From Xanthobacteraceae bacterium (lineage in GTDB: Bacteria; Pseudomonadota; Alphaproteobacteria; Rhizobiales; Xanthobacteraceae), in the NCBI GenBank assembly GCA_019752575.1, contig JAIELW010000007.1, forward strand, positions 124,001 through 188,000: 64,000 bases of DNA. The letters are read 5' to 3'. The notes below the pieces were generated by a model, which worked only from the letters and a program-made list of their open reading frames with translations, was not told where the DNA came from and did no database searches. Of this stretch, positions 8,924 to 19,761 are shown one piece after another. A program made the position numbers and the translations under genes. Position 1 is the first letter of the stretch, and each line of letters begins with the position of its first letter.

Positions 8924-9520
8924 ATGCGACTGAAGATGACGGCGCTTGTTGCGCTCGCCCTATTCGCCTTTACGCCGGAGGCCTTCGCGCAGGATATGCG
9001 CGACCCGATGACGGGCCAATATATTTCCGGCAAGGGTACGAACCCGAACTCGAAGCCGGCACGAAACACCGGCTTCTTCGGAATCTTCTCCGGCTCGGCC
9101 TCGATCGATTCCAAATATGCTCCCGGCAGCATCGTGATCGTCACGAAGCAGCGGAAGCTCTTTTATGTGACGGGTCCGGGAACCGCGATCGAGTACAACA
9201 TCGGCGTCGGCCGCATCGGCTTCACCTGGTCGGGAACGCACAGAGTTTCGGGTAAAAAAGAATGGCCGGTCTGGGTCCCGCCCGCGCAGATGCATGCGCG
9301 GCAGAAAGGGCTGCCGAAGCGCATGGAAGGCGGCGAGAACAATCCGCTCGGCGCGCGCGCGATCTATCTCGGCTCGACGCTCTATCGCATCCACGGCTCG
9401 AACGACCCGGACTCGATCGGTCTCGCCGACTCGTCGGGCTGCTTCCGTATGCACAACTCGGACGTGATCGATCTCTATGAACGGGTCGCAGTCGGCGCCA
9501 CGGTTCACGTCATCAACTAA
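8924..9520 (+). CDS. Periplasmic L,D-transpeptidase (YkuD domain)
   Basis: Forms 3-3 peptidoglycan crosslinks or attaches proteins to peptidoglycan. 198 residues with a signal peptide (about 1-23, ending EAFAQ). The YkuD active site is clear: a conserved HG at RIHGSNDP, then SSGCFRM with catalytic Cys173. The start at 8924 is fixed by a GGAGG site five bases upstream and by the signal peptide. Followed by an intergenic inverted repeat; no partner gene is evident. This is the small single-domain type of which Hyphomicrobiales carry many copies. Confidence 0.93.
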   Translation: MRLKMTALVALALFAFTPEAFAQDMRDPMTGQYISGKGTNPNSKPARNTGFFGIFSGSASIDSKYAPGSIVIVTKQRKLFYVTGPGTAIEYNIGVGRIGFTWSGTHRVSGKKEWPVWVPPAQMHARQKGLPKRMEGGENNPLGARAIYLGSTLYRIHGSNDPDSIGLADSSGCFRMHNSDVIDLYERVAVGATVHVIN

Positions 9521-9526
9521 TTTTTT

Positions 9527-9616
9527 CGTCATGGCCGGGCTTGTCCCGGCCATCCACGCTTTAGCAGCTTAGAGGTTTGAAAGACGTGGATGCCCGGCAC
9601 AAGGCCGGGCATGACG
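9527..9616. repeat. Intergenic inverted repeat of GTCATGGCCGGG...CCGGGCATGAC type
   Basis: Long imperfect palindrome: CGTCATGGCCGGGC ... CCATCCACG on the left and CGTGGATGCCCGG ... GGCCGGGCATGACG on the right. Each arm also contains its own small hairpin (GGCCGGGCTTGTCCCGGCC on the left). It lies between convergent genes and may terminate transcription. A related element sits at 63890-64000. Confidence 0.8.
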
Positions 9617-9631
9617 ATTAGTGTTGCTTAT

Positions 9632-10024
9632 TCAGTGAACGTGCTTTTTCGGCGCAACAGCGGGGTCGCGCGATAATCCCTTGGCTTCCAGTTCATCGAG
9701 ATAACGCTGGAAGCGCTTGTCGTGGTCGCGGCCGAGTTCGTGCAGATAGTCCCACGCGTAAATCCCGGTAGAGTGCAGATCGTCGAAGACGAGACGCACG
9801 GCATAATTGCCGACCGGCTGCACTTCGAGAATGAGCACGTTGCGCTTGCCCGGTACGGTCTTGCGCTCCTCGGGGCTGTGGCCCTGCACTTCGGCGCTCG
9901 GACTTTCCACGCGCAGATACTCGGCAGGCAGTGTGAAGGTATTGCCGTCGTCGAAAGCGACCCGCAGCGCGCTGCGGCCGCTGATCACCCGCAATTCCGT
10001 GGGCCAAGGTGTGTTCTGGGACAT
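9632..10024 (-). CDS. DUF971 (GBBH-like N-terminal) protein
   Basis: 130 residues matching the DUF971/gamma-butyrobetaine hydroxylase-like N-terminal domain: WPTELRV near the start, then LPAEYLRVESPSAEV and a C-terminal GIYAWDYLHELG. Such domains also occur fused to Mrp/HCF101-type Fe-S carriers, so a link to Fe-S or molybdenum cofactor metabolism is plausible given divergent moaA; that is inference. The start at 10024 has GGAG seven bases upstream and aligns with family members; an in-frame ATG at 10138 would add 38 unlike residues. Ends in a His/Lys-rich tail. Confidence 0.87.
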   Translation of the reverse strand: MSQNTPWPTELRVISGRSALRVAFDDGNTFTLPAEYLRVESPSAEVQGHSPEERKTVPGKRNVLILEVQPVGNYAVRLVFDDLHSTGIYAWDYLHELGRDHDKRFQRYLDELEAKGLSRDPAVAPKKHVH

Positions 10025-10179
10025 CCTGTACTCCAAGAAACCGAAACCTAGCGATCCGGCTTCGCGAGACAAGCCATGCGGCGGCGCACCTTTACCTGCC
10101 CGGATTTCTTGGCCAAAGTCGCTTGGAATCTGCGGCAAAGACCCAAAATGACAAGAAACCCCGCTGAAACAACCACCCG

Positions 10180-11217
<1,038 letters not shown>

Positions 11218-11253
11218 GGCTCGCTGAGGCCCGCTATTGCAAAGTTCCTGCTG

Positions 11254-12204
11254 GTGAATTCCAAACCCGCTGCCGGCGCGTTCTCCGCAAATCTGTGGAG
11301 CATCTTTTATATGGTGCTGGCCTCGGCCTCGTTCGCGACGAACGATATCTGCACCAAAATCGCGGTTCAGTTTCTCCCGGCTCCCGAGATCATCGCGATC
11401 CGGGGCGCCACCGCTTTCGTCTTTGCGTTCGCGCTCGTGTGCTTCGTCCATGGCGTGACGCAACTGAAGACGATCGCAAACCGGCATGTCTTCTGGAGAA
11501 GCCTGTTCGAAGGCTCGGTCGGGCCGATGATCATTACCTGCTACGCGTTTCTGCCGCTCGCGACGGTCACGGCGGTCATGCAGGTCGGCCCGTTCCTCGG
11601 TATGATCGCGGGGATCTACTTGTTCAAGGAGTCTGTTGGCTGGCGGCGCTGGTGCGCGGCGTTTGTCGGTTTCTTCGGCGTGCTTCTGATCATCAAGCCG
11701 GGCGGCGATGCGTTTCAGCCGGTCGCGCTTGTCGTATTGCTGATCGCGGCGGTCGGTGTCGGGCGCGATATTCAATCGCGCAGGATCGGCAACGCCGCGC
11801 CTCCTTTCGTCGTGTCGCTCGCCACCTCGCTGACCGGGACCATGCTCGCATTCGCGCTTACGCCGATCATGCAACCGTTAGGGATCAAGGCCTGGGGGCC
11901 GTGGCTGTGGCCAGACCTGTACTCCTTCGTGCTTTGCTGCATGGCGGGATTTCTGATGGTGCTCGCCAACACGTTTTCGTTCCTCGCTTTCCGCGCCGGA
12001 GACATGTCAGTCGTGGCACCGTTCCGCTATTTCTATCTCTTCTTCGCGGTCATCGGCGGCGCGGTCGTCTTCATGGAATATCCCGACCTGATTTCGCTTT
12101 TGGGTATGGCCTTGATCGTAGCGGGCGGCATCTATCTTCTGCACCGCGAGCGGTTGCGCGCGAAACACGCGGCTCTCTCCGCTATATCCCCGTCCGCACA
12201 ATGA
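11254..12204 (+). CDS. EamA/DMT-family transporter 1
   Basis: 316 residues with about ten predicted hydrophobic segments arranged as two EamA repeats; repeat 1 starts near ASASFATND and repeat 2 ends with LIVAGGIYLLHRE. A drug/metabolite exporter of the inner membrane; substrate unknown. The start is GTG at 11254. Its stop overlaps the start of the next EamA gene as ATGA. The two proteins share layout and motifs (VGWRRW, VAPFRY, a LLHRE-like end), so they look like a tandem duplication that may work as a pair. Confidence 0.85.
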   Translation: MNSKPAAGAFSANLWSIFYMVLASASFATNDICTKIAVQFLPAPEIIAIRGATAFVFAFALVCFVHGVTQLKTIANRHVFWRSLFEGSVGPMIITCYAFLPLATVTAVMQVGPFLGMIAGIYLFKESVGWRRWCAAFVGFFGVLLIIKPGGDAFQPVALVVLLIAAVGVGRDIQSRRIGNAAPPFVVSLATSLTGTMLAFALTPIMQPLGIKAWGPWLWPDLYSFVLCCMAGFLMVLANTFSFLAFRAGDMSVVAPFRYFYLFFAVIGGAVVFMEYPDLISLLGMALIVAGGIYLLHRERLRAKHAALSAISPSAQ

Positions 12205-13094
12205 CCGATACGCGCGCTGCCAACCGCCTCGGCATGATTTTCATGGTGCTCGCGATGGCGCTATTCGCCGCGAACGACGCGGGCACGAAGTACGCCGCGA
12301 AAACGCTGCCGGTTTCCGAGGTCATGGTTCTGCGCGGCAGCTTTGCGCTCGTCTTTCTCATTGCGATTCTCTGGTGGCGGGGAGAATTGCGCGAGACGCC
12401 GAAAGTTTTCGAGTGGCAGGTGAGCCTGCGCGGCTTTGCGGAAGCTGCGAACGGCGTGTTGCTGATTTCCGCACTCGCGCTGATCCCGCTCGGCAATGTG
12501 ATCACGATCATTCAACTCGTGCCGTTCCTGATGACGATCATCGCAGCCTCGACGCTCGGCGAGAGCGTCGGCTGGCGGCGCTGGCTTGCGGTCGCGGCCG
12601 GCTTCGTCGGCGTGCTTTTCGTAGTGAAACCGGCGACCAGCGCCTTCGATGCGGCGTCGCTCTTCGCACTTACTGCAACCTTCACGATCCTTCTGCGCGA
12701 CATGCTTGCGCGTTCGATCGGCACGCGCGTTCCGGCTTTTGTCGTTGCATTGGCGTCGATCCTTGCCGGCGTCGCGGTCGGCGGTGCCGGTTCGCTCTTC
12801 CAAACCTGGCAGCCGGCCGATGCGATGACTTTATTCAGTCTGTTCGCTTCAGGCGTCTGTCTTGTGCTTGCGCAATATTTCATCGTGCTCGCTTATCGCG
12901 GCACGGAACTCTCGGCGGTGGCGCCGTTCCGCTACTCGATCGTGCTTTTTGCCGTGATCTACGGATTCGTATTCTTCCGCGAAGTTCCCGATGCATGGTC
13001 CTTCGCGGGAATGGCGATCATGATCGTCGCCGGTCTCTACATGCTGCACCGGGAAGCGTTGCGCACCCGCAATGCGACAATCGGCGGCAAATAA
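12201..13094 (+). CDS. EamA/DMT-family transporter 2
   Basis: 297 residues, two EamA repeats with about ten membrane segments, starting at the ATG of the ATGA overlap with transporter 1. Shared motifs with its neighbour include GESVGWRRW near residue 118, AVAPFRYS near 241 and a terminal YMLHRE. Substrate unknown. Coupled overlap implies co-translation, and heterodimer formation is possible but not shown. Confidence 0.85.
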   Translation: MTDTRAANRLGMIFMVLAMALFAANDAGTKYAAKTLPVSEVMVLRGSFALVFLIAILWWRGELRETPKVFEWQVSLRGFAEAANGVLLISALALIPLGNVITIIQLVPFLMTIIAASTLGESVGWRRWLAVAAGFVGVLFVVKPATSAFDAASLFALTATFTILLRDMLARSIGTRVPAFVVALASILAGVAVGGAGSLFQTWQPADAMTLFSLFASGVCLVLAQYFIVLAYRGTELSAVAPFRYSIVLFAVIYGFVFFREVPDAWSFAGMAIMIVAGLYMLHREALRTRNATIGGK

Positions 13095-13189
13095 AGCGCG
13101 CGTAAAACAGGCGGTTTCGCCCGCATCTACCAAGGTTTCACGCGCACCCATTCGCTGCCCAACTGTTTCGCCCTGCGGCTTGATCGGTG

Positions 13190-13300
13190 GGTTTTATTGG
13201 CTATGGTGCCCGCCAAGGGAGCGGCTGGAGCCGAGAGAACGCGCAAAGCGTCAGGCCAGAGCCGCTAAGGGACTTTCGATACGTCCGGGGGCTTCAAGTC
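13190..13300 (+). other. Possible structured leader of the TRAP permease operon
   Basis: Between the EamA genes and dctQ lies a GC-rich stretch able to form a stem AGCGGCT (13220-13226) with AGCCGCT (13260-13266) enclosing a smaller ACGC/GCGT hairpin. An in-frame GTG at 13187 would make this coding, but the resulting residues do not look like a DctQ N-terminus. It does not match a riboswitch class I can name. Confidence 0.3.
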
Positions 13301-13921
13301 TTGCGTATTCTGCTTGCCATCAGCCGCGGAATCGACTGGATCAACGACCAGTTCGGCGTCGCCGCCAATTGGTGCGTGCTGCTTTCGGCGCTGATTTCCT
13401 GCATGGAATCCCTGCTCGGCTTTTTCTGGGGCAGCGCAAAGTGGATGAGCGCGAACTATCCGCATCTCGCCGGGATCGAGCGCTTCTTCCAACCCATCTT
13501 CAGCTGGTACCAGCGCAATTCGGTCGCGATGATCGACACCGAACTCTACATGTTCGCGGGGATGGTGATGCTCGGCGCCGCCTACACGTTTAAGGTGAAC
13601 GAGCACATTCGGGTCGATCTATTTTACGAAATGGTTTCCGAACGTACTCGCCTCTGGATCGACATCCTCGGCACACTCTTGTTCCTGATGCCGATGTGCA
13701 TCGTTCTGATCTATTTCACCTGGGGCTGGTTTGTGCAGTCGTGGATATCCGGCGAGACGACTGCCGACGTCGGCAGCCTCGCGCGCTGGCCGCTGCGGCT
13801 GATGCTGCCGGTCGGATTTGCGCTGCTCATCCTGCAAGGCGTTTCGGAATTGATTAAGCGCTTCGAATCGCTGCGGACACACCGCAAGACTTTCGTTGAG
13901 TACGAGACGCCGCTGCAATGA
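13301..13921 (+). CDS. dctQ: TRAP transporter small permease, DctQ type
   Basis: Small integral membrane subunit of a sodium-driven TRAP transporter. 206 residues with four hydrophobic segments and a long loop rich in aromatic residues after the first (about residues 40-70), as in the larger DctQ subunits paired with TakP-type binding proteins. The start is set at TTG 13301 (reading MRILLAISRGIDW), with GGGGG nine bases upstream; a GTG at 13187 in frame would prepend 38 non-membrane residues. The stop overlaps the dctM start as ATGA. The substrate-binding gene lies convergent at 15548-16633. Confidence 0.83.
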   Translation: MRILLAISRGIDWINDQFGVAANWCVLLSALISCMESLLGFFWGSAKWMSANYPHLAGIERFFQPIFSWYQRNSVAMIDTELYMFAGMVMLGAAYTFKVNEHIRVDLFYEMVSERTRLWIDILGTLLFLMPMCIVLIYFTWGWFVQSWISGETTADVGSLARWPLRLMLPVGFALLILQGVSELIKRFESLRTHRKTFVEYETPLQ

Positions 13922-15483
13922 TCGATTTCGTCACGCACAACATGGCCCCGCTGATGTTCATGGGGCTGATCCTGTTCATGCTGATCGGCTACCCGGCAGC
14001 CTTTTCGCTCGGCGCTTGCGGTCTCTTCTTCGGCTTCATCGGTATCGAACTCGGCCTGATCCGCCCGGACTATTTCGGCCTTGCCGCGTTTCAGTTAAAC
14101 GCGACGTTCACGAACCAGTTGCTGCTCTCGATTCCGTTCTTCACGCTAATGGGCGCGATCCTTGAGCGCTGCGGCCTCGCCGAAGATTTGCTGGATTCGA
14201 TCGGTCAGGTGTTCGGCCCTGTGCGCGGCGGTCTTTCTTATGCGGTGATTTTCGTCGGTGCGATTTTGGGCGCGATTACCGGCACCGTTGCGGCCTCGGT
14301 GATCGCGATGGCGGTTATCGCGCTGCCCCTGATGCTGCGCTACGGCTATTCCACGCGGCATGCGACCGGCGTGATCGCCGCCTCCGGCACCATCACCCAA
14401 CTCATTCCGCCGTCGCTCGTGCTCGTCATTCTCGCCGAACAGCTCGGCCGCTCGGTCGGCGATATGTACAAAGGCGCGCTTGGGCCGAGCCTCATCCAGA
14501 TCGCGTTGTTCTGCGCGTGGGTTGCGTTCCTTAGCTACTTTTACCCAAAGGACGTGCCTGCGCTCCCGCCGGAAGCGCGCACGCTTAAAGGCACCCCCAG
14601 CCGGCCGAAAGTTATCTTCCTCACCGTAATGGCGATCGTCGTGTCTGTGGCGACCTTTATGGTATTTTGGGAAGACGAAGCGACGCCAATCCTGATCTGG
14701 CTCGGCATCGCCTTCGGTGGGTCGATCATCATGATCCCGTGGCTGCGTCAGTGGCCACTGATGTGGAAGGCCGCGCGCGGCATCATTCCATCGATGGCGT
14801 TGATCCTGATTGTGCTCGGAACGATCTTCGCGGGTGTTGCGAACGCCACCGCGGCCGGCGCGCTCGGCGTGCTCGGCGCTTTTCTCCTCGCCTGGATGAA
14901 CGGCCGCCTCACCTGGGCGCTGACCTATCAGAGCATGTCGAACACCATGCGCATCACCGCGATGGTAGTGTTCATTCTGATCGGCGCGCGCGTGTTCAGC
15001 CTTGTGTTCCAGGGCGTCGGCGGCAAGGAATGGGTCGAGGGCATGCTGACCTCGCTGCCCGGCGGCCAGACCGGCTTCCTGTTCTTCACGATGGCGTTCA
15101 TCTTCGTGATCGCCTTCTTCCTCGACTTCTTCGAGATCGCTTTCATCATCGTGCCGCTGCTTGCGCCCGCCGCGGAAAAGCTCGGCATCGATCTGGTCTG
15201 GTTCGGCGTGCTGATCTGCGCGAACATTCAAACCAGCTTCATGCATCCGCCATTCGGCTTCGCGCTGTTTTACTTGCGAGGCATCGCACCAAAAAGTGTG
15301 AAAACGACAGACATCTATTGGGGCGCGGTGCCCTGGCTATTCCTGCAGCTGGCTCTCGTCATCATCTTGATCTTCTGGCCAACGTCCGTCACGTACTGGC
15401 TCAGCAAGACGACCATCGATCCGAGCAAGGTGAAGATCGAAATTCAGCTCAACGACGAGCCGCTCGGACCGCCCAAGTTCTAA
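13918..15483 (+). CDS. dctM: TRAP transporter large permease, DctM type
   Basis: Transport channel subunit; 521 residues, about 12-13 membrane segments, longer than the common ~430-residue DctM, as usual with this TRAP subgroup. Conserved features include the IPFFTLMG motif near residue 74, a GTVAAS segment and IPPSLVLV, plus ANATAAGALG near residue 305. Coupled to dctQ by ATGA. With DctP it should import a carboxylate, probably a 2-oxo or hydroxy acid. Followed by a bidirectional terminator. Confidence 0.93.
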   Translation: MIDFVTHNMAPLMFMGLILFMLIGYPAAFSLGACGLFFGFIGIELGLIRPDYFGLAAFQLNATFTNQLLLSIPFFTLMGAILERCGLAEDLLDSIGQVFGPVRGGLSYAVIFVGAILGAITGTVAASVIAMAVIALPLMLRYGYSTRHATGVIAASGTITQLIPPSLVLVILAEQLGRSVGDMYKGALGPSLIQIALFCAWVAFLSYFYPKDVPALPPEARTLKGTPSRPKVIFLTVMAIVVSVATFMVFWEDEATPILIWLGIAFGGSIIMIPWLRQWPLMWKAARGIIPSMALILIVLGTIFAGVANATAAGALGVLGAFLLAWMNGRLTWALTYQSMSNTMRITAMVVFILIGARVFSLVFQGVGGKEWVEGMLTSLPGGQTGFLFFTMAFIFVIAFFLDFFEIAFIIVPLLAPAAEKLGIDLVWFGVLICANIQTSFMHPPFGFALFYLRGIAPKSVKTTDIYWGAVPWLFLQLALVIILIFWPTSVTYWLSKTTIDPSKVKIEIQLNDEPLGPPKF

Positions 15484-15495
15484 AATCCGAAGCAC

Positions 15496-15529
15496 AAAAA
15501 AACCCGGAGCTTTCGCCCCGGGTTTTTTT
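15496..15529. terminator. Bidirectional terminator between dctM and dctP
   Basis: AAAAAAACCCGG on the left pairs with CCGGGTTTTTTT on the right around a short AGCTTTCGCC centre. Poly-T follows the stem on both strands, suiting the convergent dctM and dctP genes. Confidence 0.88.
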
Positions 15530-15547
15530 CTTTTGCTCGCTTGCAGA

Positions 15548-16756
<1,209 letters not shown>

Positions 16757-16787
16757 CTATGCAGCATAACAAAACGCCACGGTCCAA

Positions 16788-16851
16788 CCAAAGTCGGGTT
16801 TACCCGACTTTGGCTTTTTTGATGCCGAACTCGGCTAAAGCCGAGTTCGGT
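16788..16851. other. Twin perfect hairpins in the 304-bp gap between mrp and dctP
   Basis: This gap (16634-16937) holds no gene. Hairpin 1: CCAAAGTCGGG (16788-16798), loop TTTA, CCCGACTTTGG (16803-16813), then six T on the plus strand. Hairpin 2: GCCGAACTCGGC (16824-16835), loop TAAA, GCCGAGTTCGGT (16840-16851). The loops are complementary and the stems are similar. They lie upstream of dctP and downstream of mrp, both on the minus strand, so the plus-strand T-run serves no visible gene. Confidence 0.75.
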
Positions 16852-16937
16852 TCGGCCGCGACGTAAAGTTCTTGTAGTTTCAGCGAAAACTAGACGGGCC
16901 GATGGCGGGCCCGGATCGAAAATCTACCGAGCGAGCG

Positions 16938-18050
16938 CTACGACTCGATCACGATCTTTGGCGCCGCGCGTTTTCCAGACGAAGTCTCAAGCGCTGCGCG
17001 CACGCGCGCGGCAATGTCCTTGTAGATTTTCGCGTGCGAACTGTCCGGCTCGGTTGCGACAATCGGCAGGCCCGCATCCGATGTCTCGCGGATTTTCAAT
17101 TCCAGCGGTACCTCGCCGAGAAATTGTACGCTCCAGCGGTCGGCTTCCTTACGTGCGCCGCCGTGACTGAAGATGTCGGAGCGTTCGCCGCAATGCGGGC
17201 AAAGGAAGTAGCTCATATTTTCGATCAACCCGAGCACTGGAACGTCTACGCGCCGGAACATCGCGATCCCGCGCCTTGCGTCGATCAGCGCGAGATCCTG
17301 TGGGGTCGATACGATGACTGCACCGGCAAGCGGCACCTGCTGCGCGAGCGTCAACTGCGCGTCGCCGGTGCCCGGCGGCATATCGACCACGATCACATCG
17401 AGCGGCGCCCAATCGACTTCACGCAACATCTGCGTGATTGCCGATTGCACCATCGGCCCGCGCCAGATCATCGGCGTGTCTTCATCGACCAGAAAACCGA
17501 TCGACATGACCTTCAGGCCGAACGCTTCCATCGGTCTCAGCGTGCGGCCACCAATTAGTTCCGGCTTGCCCTTGAGAGCGAGTAGCCGCGGCATCGACGG
17601 GCCGTAAATATCCGCGTCCAACACGCCGACTTTCAGCCCGAGCGATTGCAGGCCGAGCGCGATGTTGACCGCGGTCGTCGATTTGCCGACGCCGCCCTTG
17701 CCGGAAGCGACCGCGATGATCGCACCGACACCCGGCACGCCCAGAATCTTTCCGCCCGGACCTGCCGCCGCACGCTGCTGCGGTGGAGCGGAAGCCGTGC
17801 CGGGTTTTTTTTCGGCGGTCAGCGCGATCAATACCGAGGCCACGCCCGGCACTTTCTTGATCGTATCCTCCGCCTGCTTGCGGACGCTTTCCCAGGCCTG
17901 CGCTTCGGCCGCATCGACGGTGAGCGAACAGAATACTTTTCCGCCGGTAACGACAACGCCCGACAGCTTGCCCGACGAGACAATGTCCTTGCCGTCGGGG
18001 CCTTTAACGGACTTGAGGGCTTCGGTAATGGTTTCGGAAGTGGCGGTCAT
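16938..18050 (-). CDS. mrp: Mrp/ApbC iron-sulfur cluster carrier ATPase
   Basis: Cytosolic P-loop ATPase that carries [4Fe-4S] clusters to target proteins. 370 residues: an N-terminal MIP18/DUF59 domain (about 1-90), a Pro/Ala linker, then the Mrp ATPase with deviant Walker A GKGGVGKST (about residues 115-123), a DADIYGPS switch, VVDMPPGTGD (Walker B) and the cluster-binding CPHC motif near residue 283. Both domains are intact and length is normal. No operon partner is clear; the enoyl-CoA hydratase gene lies 54 bases upstream on the same strand. Confidence 0.95.
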   Translation of the reverse strand: MTATSETITEALKSVKGPDGKDIVSSGKLSGVVVTGGKVFCSLTVDAAEAQAWESVRKQAEDTIKKVPGVASVLIALTAEKKPGTASAPPQQRAAAGPGGKILGVPGVGAIIAVASGKGGVGKSTTAVNIALGLQSLGLKVGVLDADIYGPSMPRLLALKGKPELIGGRTLRPMEAFGLKVMSIGFLVDEDTPMIWRGPMVQSAITQMLREVDWAPLDVIVVDMPPGTGDAQLTLAQQVPLAGAVIVSTPQDLALIDARRGIAMFRRVDVPVLGLIENMSYFLCPHCGERSDIFSHGGARKEADRWSVQFLGEVPLELKIRETSDAGLPIVATEPDSSHAKIYKDIAARVRAALETSSGKRAAPKIVIES

Positions 18051-18104
18051 TCTTCTTGTCTCCCGCCCACTTCATAGCATTTCCAGCTGAAAAGTTCCTC
18101 GCGG

Positions 18105-18893
18105 CTATTCGCCCTTGAAACGCGGCAGCCGCTTCTCGCGGAAGGCCATGACGCCCTCGATGAAATCCTTCGAGCGGCCGGCCTCGCGCTGGCTGTCGCG
18201 CTCAAGATCGAGTTGCGTCGAAAGATCGTTGGCGCCGCTTGCCATGAGCGCCTGTTTGGCGAGCCGGTAGGCAAGCGTCGGTCCGGCGGCGAGGATCGCC
18301 GCATGTTTTGCGACTTCGCTCGCAAAAATATCGTCGTCGAGAATCTTCCACGCGATGCCCATGCGTTCGCAGTCTTCCGCGGGGATGCGGTCCGCAAACA
18401 GACTCATCGCAAGCGCGCGCTTCAGGCCTACGAGCCGCGGCAGAAACCAGGTACCGCCCGCATCGGGCACAAGGCCGATACGCGCAAACGCCTGCTGGAG
18501 ATATGCCGATCGCGCCATCAGCATGATGTCGCAAGCGAGCGCGATGTTGGCACCCGCGCCCGCGGCAGGTCCGTTCACGGCGGCAATCGTCGGAATCGGG
18601 AACGAAGCAAGTCTGCGCACCAGCGGATTGTAATTCTTATCTAGCGACGCACCGAGATCGAGCTTTGCGCCATCGGCGATCACGCGCTCGCTCAGATCCT
18701 GACCGGAGCAGAACGCGCGGCCCTCGCCCGTCAGCACGAGGCAGCGGACATTCTTGTCGCCCTCGACTTTATCCAGTGCGTCGCGCAGTTCCGGATGCGT
18801 CGCTGCGTTGATTGCGTTCAACCGATCCGGCCGCGCCAGCGAAAGCGTGGCGACCGAACCGGCAACCTCAAGCTTGATATTTTCGTATTTCAT
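18105..18893 (-). CDS. Enoyl-CoA hydratase/isomerase family, PaaG-like
   Basis: 262-residue crotonase-fold enzyme. Oxyanion-hole segments are CSGQDLSER (about 62-70) and NGPAAGAGANIAL (107-119); DAGGTWFLPRLVG with Asp144 is the form seen in PaaG, the ring-epoxide isomerase of phenylacetate degradation, rather than in fatty-acid crotonases with Glu at that site. No other paa genes are in the window, so the exact substrate is open. It begins three bases after the GST stop, so the two genes form an operon. Confidence 0.85.
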   Translation of the reverse strand: MKYENIKLEVAGSVATLSLARPDRLNAINAATHPELRDALDKVEGDKNVRCLVLTGEGRAFCSGQDLSERVIADGAKLDLGASLDKNYNPLVRRLASFPIPTIAAVNGPAAGAGANIALACDIMLMARSAYLQQAFARIGLVPDAGGTWFLPRLVGLKRALAMSLFADRIPAEDCERMGIAWKILDDDIFASEVAKHAAILAAGPTLAYRLAKQALMASGANDLSTQLDLERDSQREAGRSKDFIEGVMAFREKRLPRFKGE

Positions 18894-18896
18894 TTC

Positions 18897-19508
18897 CTAA
18901 GCCTTGGCACTGGGACGCGCGGACACGGCGGTGTGCCAGCGCGAGAGGTTCTTCATCTCCGGTGTCAGCGATAATTTAATCACGCGCATGAAATCTATCG
19001 TGCAGAGTGCGGTGATGTCGGCGATCGTAAAGCGGTTGCCGGCGATATATTCGCGTTTGCCCAGTTCGTTCTCGAGAAAGGTGACGAACTCGGCGGCCTT
19101 GTCGCGGCAGGCGTTGCCCCAGTCGGGTACCTGCGGAATTTCGCGCTTGGCCATCGCGGGGCTGTTGTGGCGAAAAGCCTGCGAGACCGGGCCGTAGAAA
19201 TGCAGTTCCAGACGCCGGTTCCACATCTCGACCTGCGCGCTTTCGAGCGCGTCCTTGCCGAACAGGTTCGGCTCCGGATGCAGCTTCTCGAAATAGAGGC
19301 AGATCGCGACCGACTCCGTAATCACCGTGCCGTCGTCGAGCATAAGCACCGGCACCCGCTGCATCGGGTTCATCGCAGTGAATTCTTCGCTGAATTGCTC
19401 GAGCCCGCCGAGATCGACTTCCTGCCTGGGAATGTCGATGCCCTTCTCGGCCAGAAAGATACGCACGCGGCGCGGGTTGGGCGCGCGGCCCATATCGTAC
19501 AATTTCAT
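18897..19508 (-). CDS. Glutathione S-transferase family protein
   Basis: 203 residues with an N-terminal thioredoxin-like domain (about 1-80: APNPRRVRIFLAEKG, then MQRVPVLMLDDGTVITES with the cis-Pro and the glutathione-binding Glu-Ser) and a helical C-terminal domain including the FTIADITAL motif. A cytosolic conjugating enzyme; substrate unknown. Precedes the PaaG-like gene by three bases, which hints at handling of reactive epoxide or CoA intermediates (inference). Confidence 0.9.
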   Translation of the reverse strand: MKLYDMGRAPNPRRVRIFLAEKGIDIPRQEVDLGGLEQFSEEFTAMNPMQRVPVLMLDDGTVITESVAICLYFEKLHPEPNLFGKDALESAQVEMWNRRLELHFYGPVSQAFRHNSPAMAKREIPQVPDWGNACRDKAAEFVTFLENELGKREYIAGNRFTIADITALCTIDFMRVIKLSLTPEMKNLSRWHTAVSARPSAKA

Positions 19509-19761
19509 TTCGGTGCGCCTCCGTCCGCTATCGGAACATGCGGGCGGGAACCTATCAAGTTGTAGATAAGACTAGGCTATTCGCCGCGTGGCGGAATGAT
19601 TTACCTCTCCTTAACTATAAGAATCAGGCCGACATTAACCACCTTCGCGCGATGGTAGCGGCAACTGGCGCGAGGAACGCGGGCGGCGTTTCGCGGGCCG
19701 GTTTGCGCTTTTTGTGAAAGCCTGGGGCGAGTGGCGGGCGATTGGGTAACGGTATTGCGTA

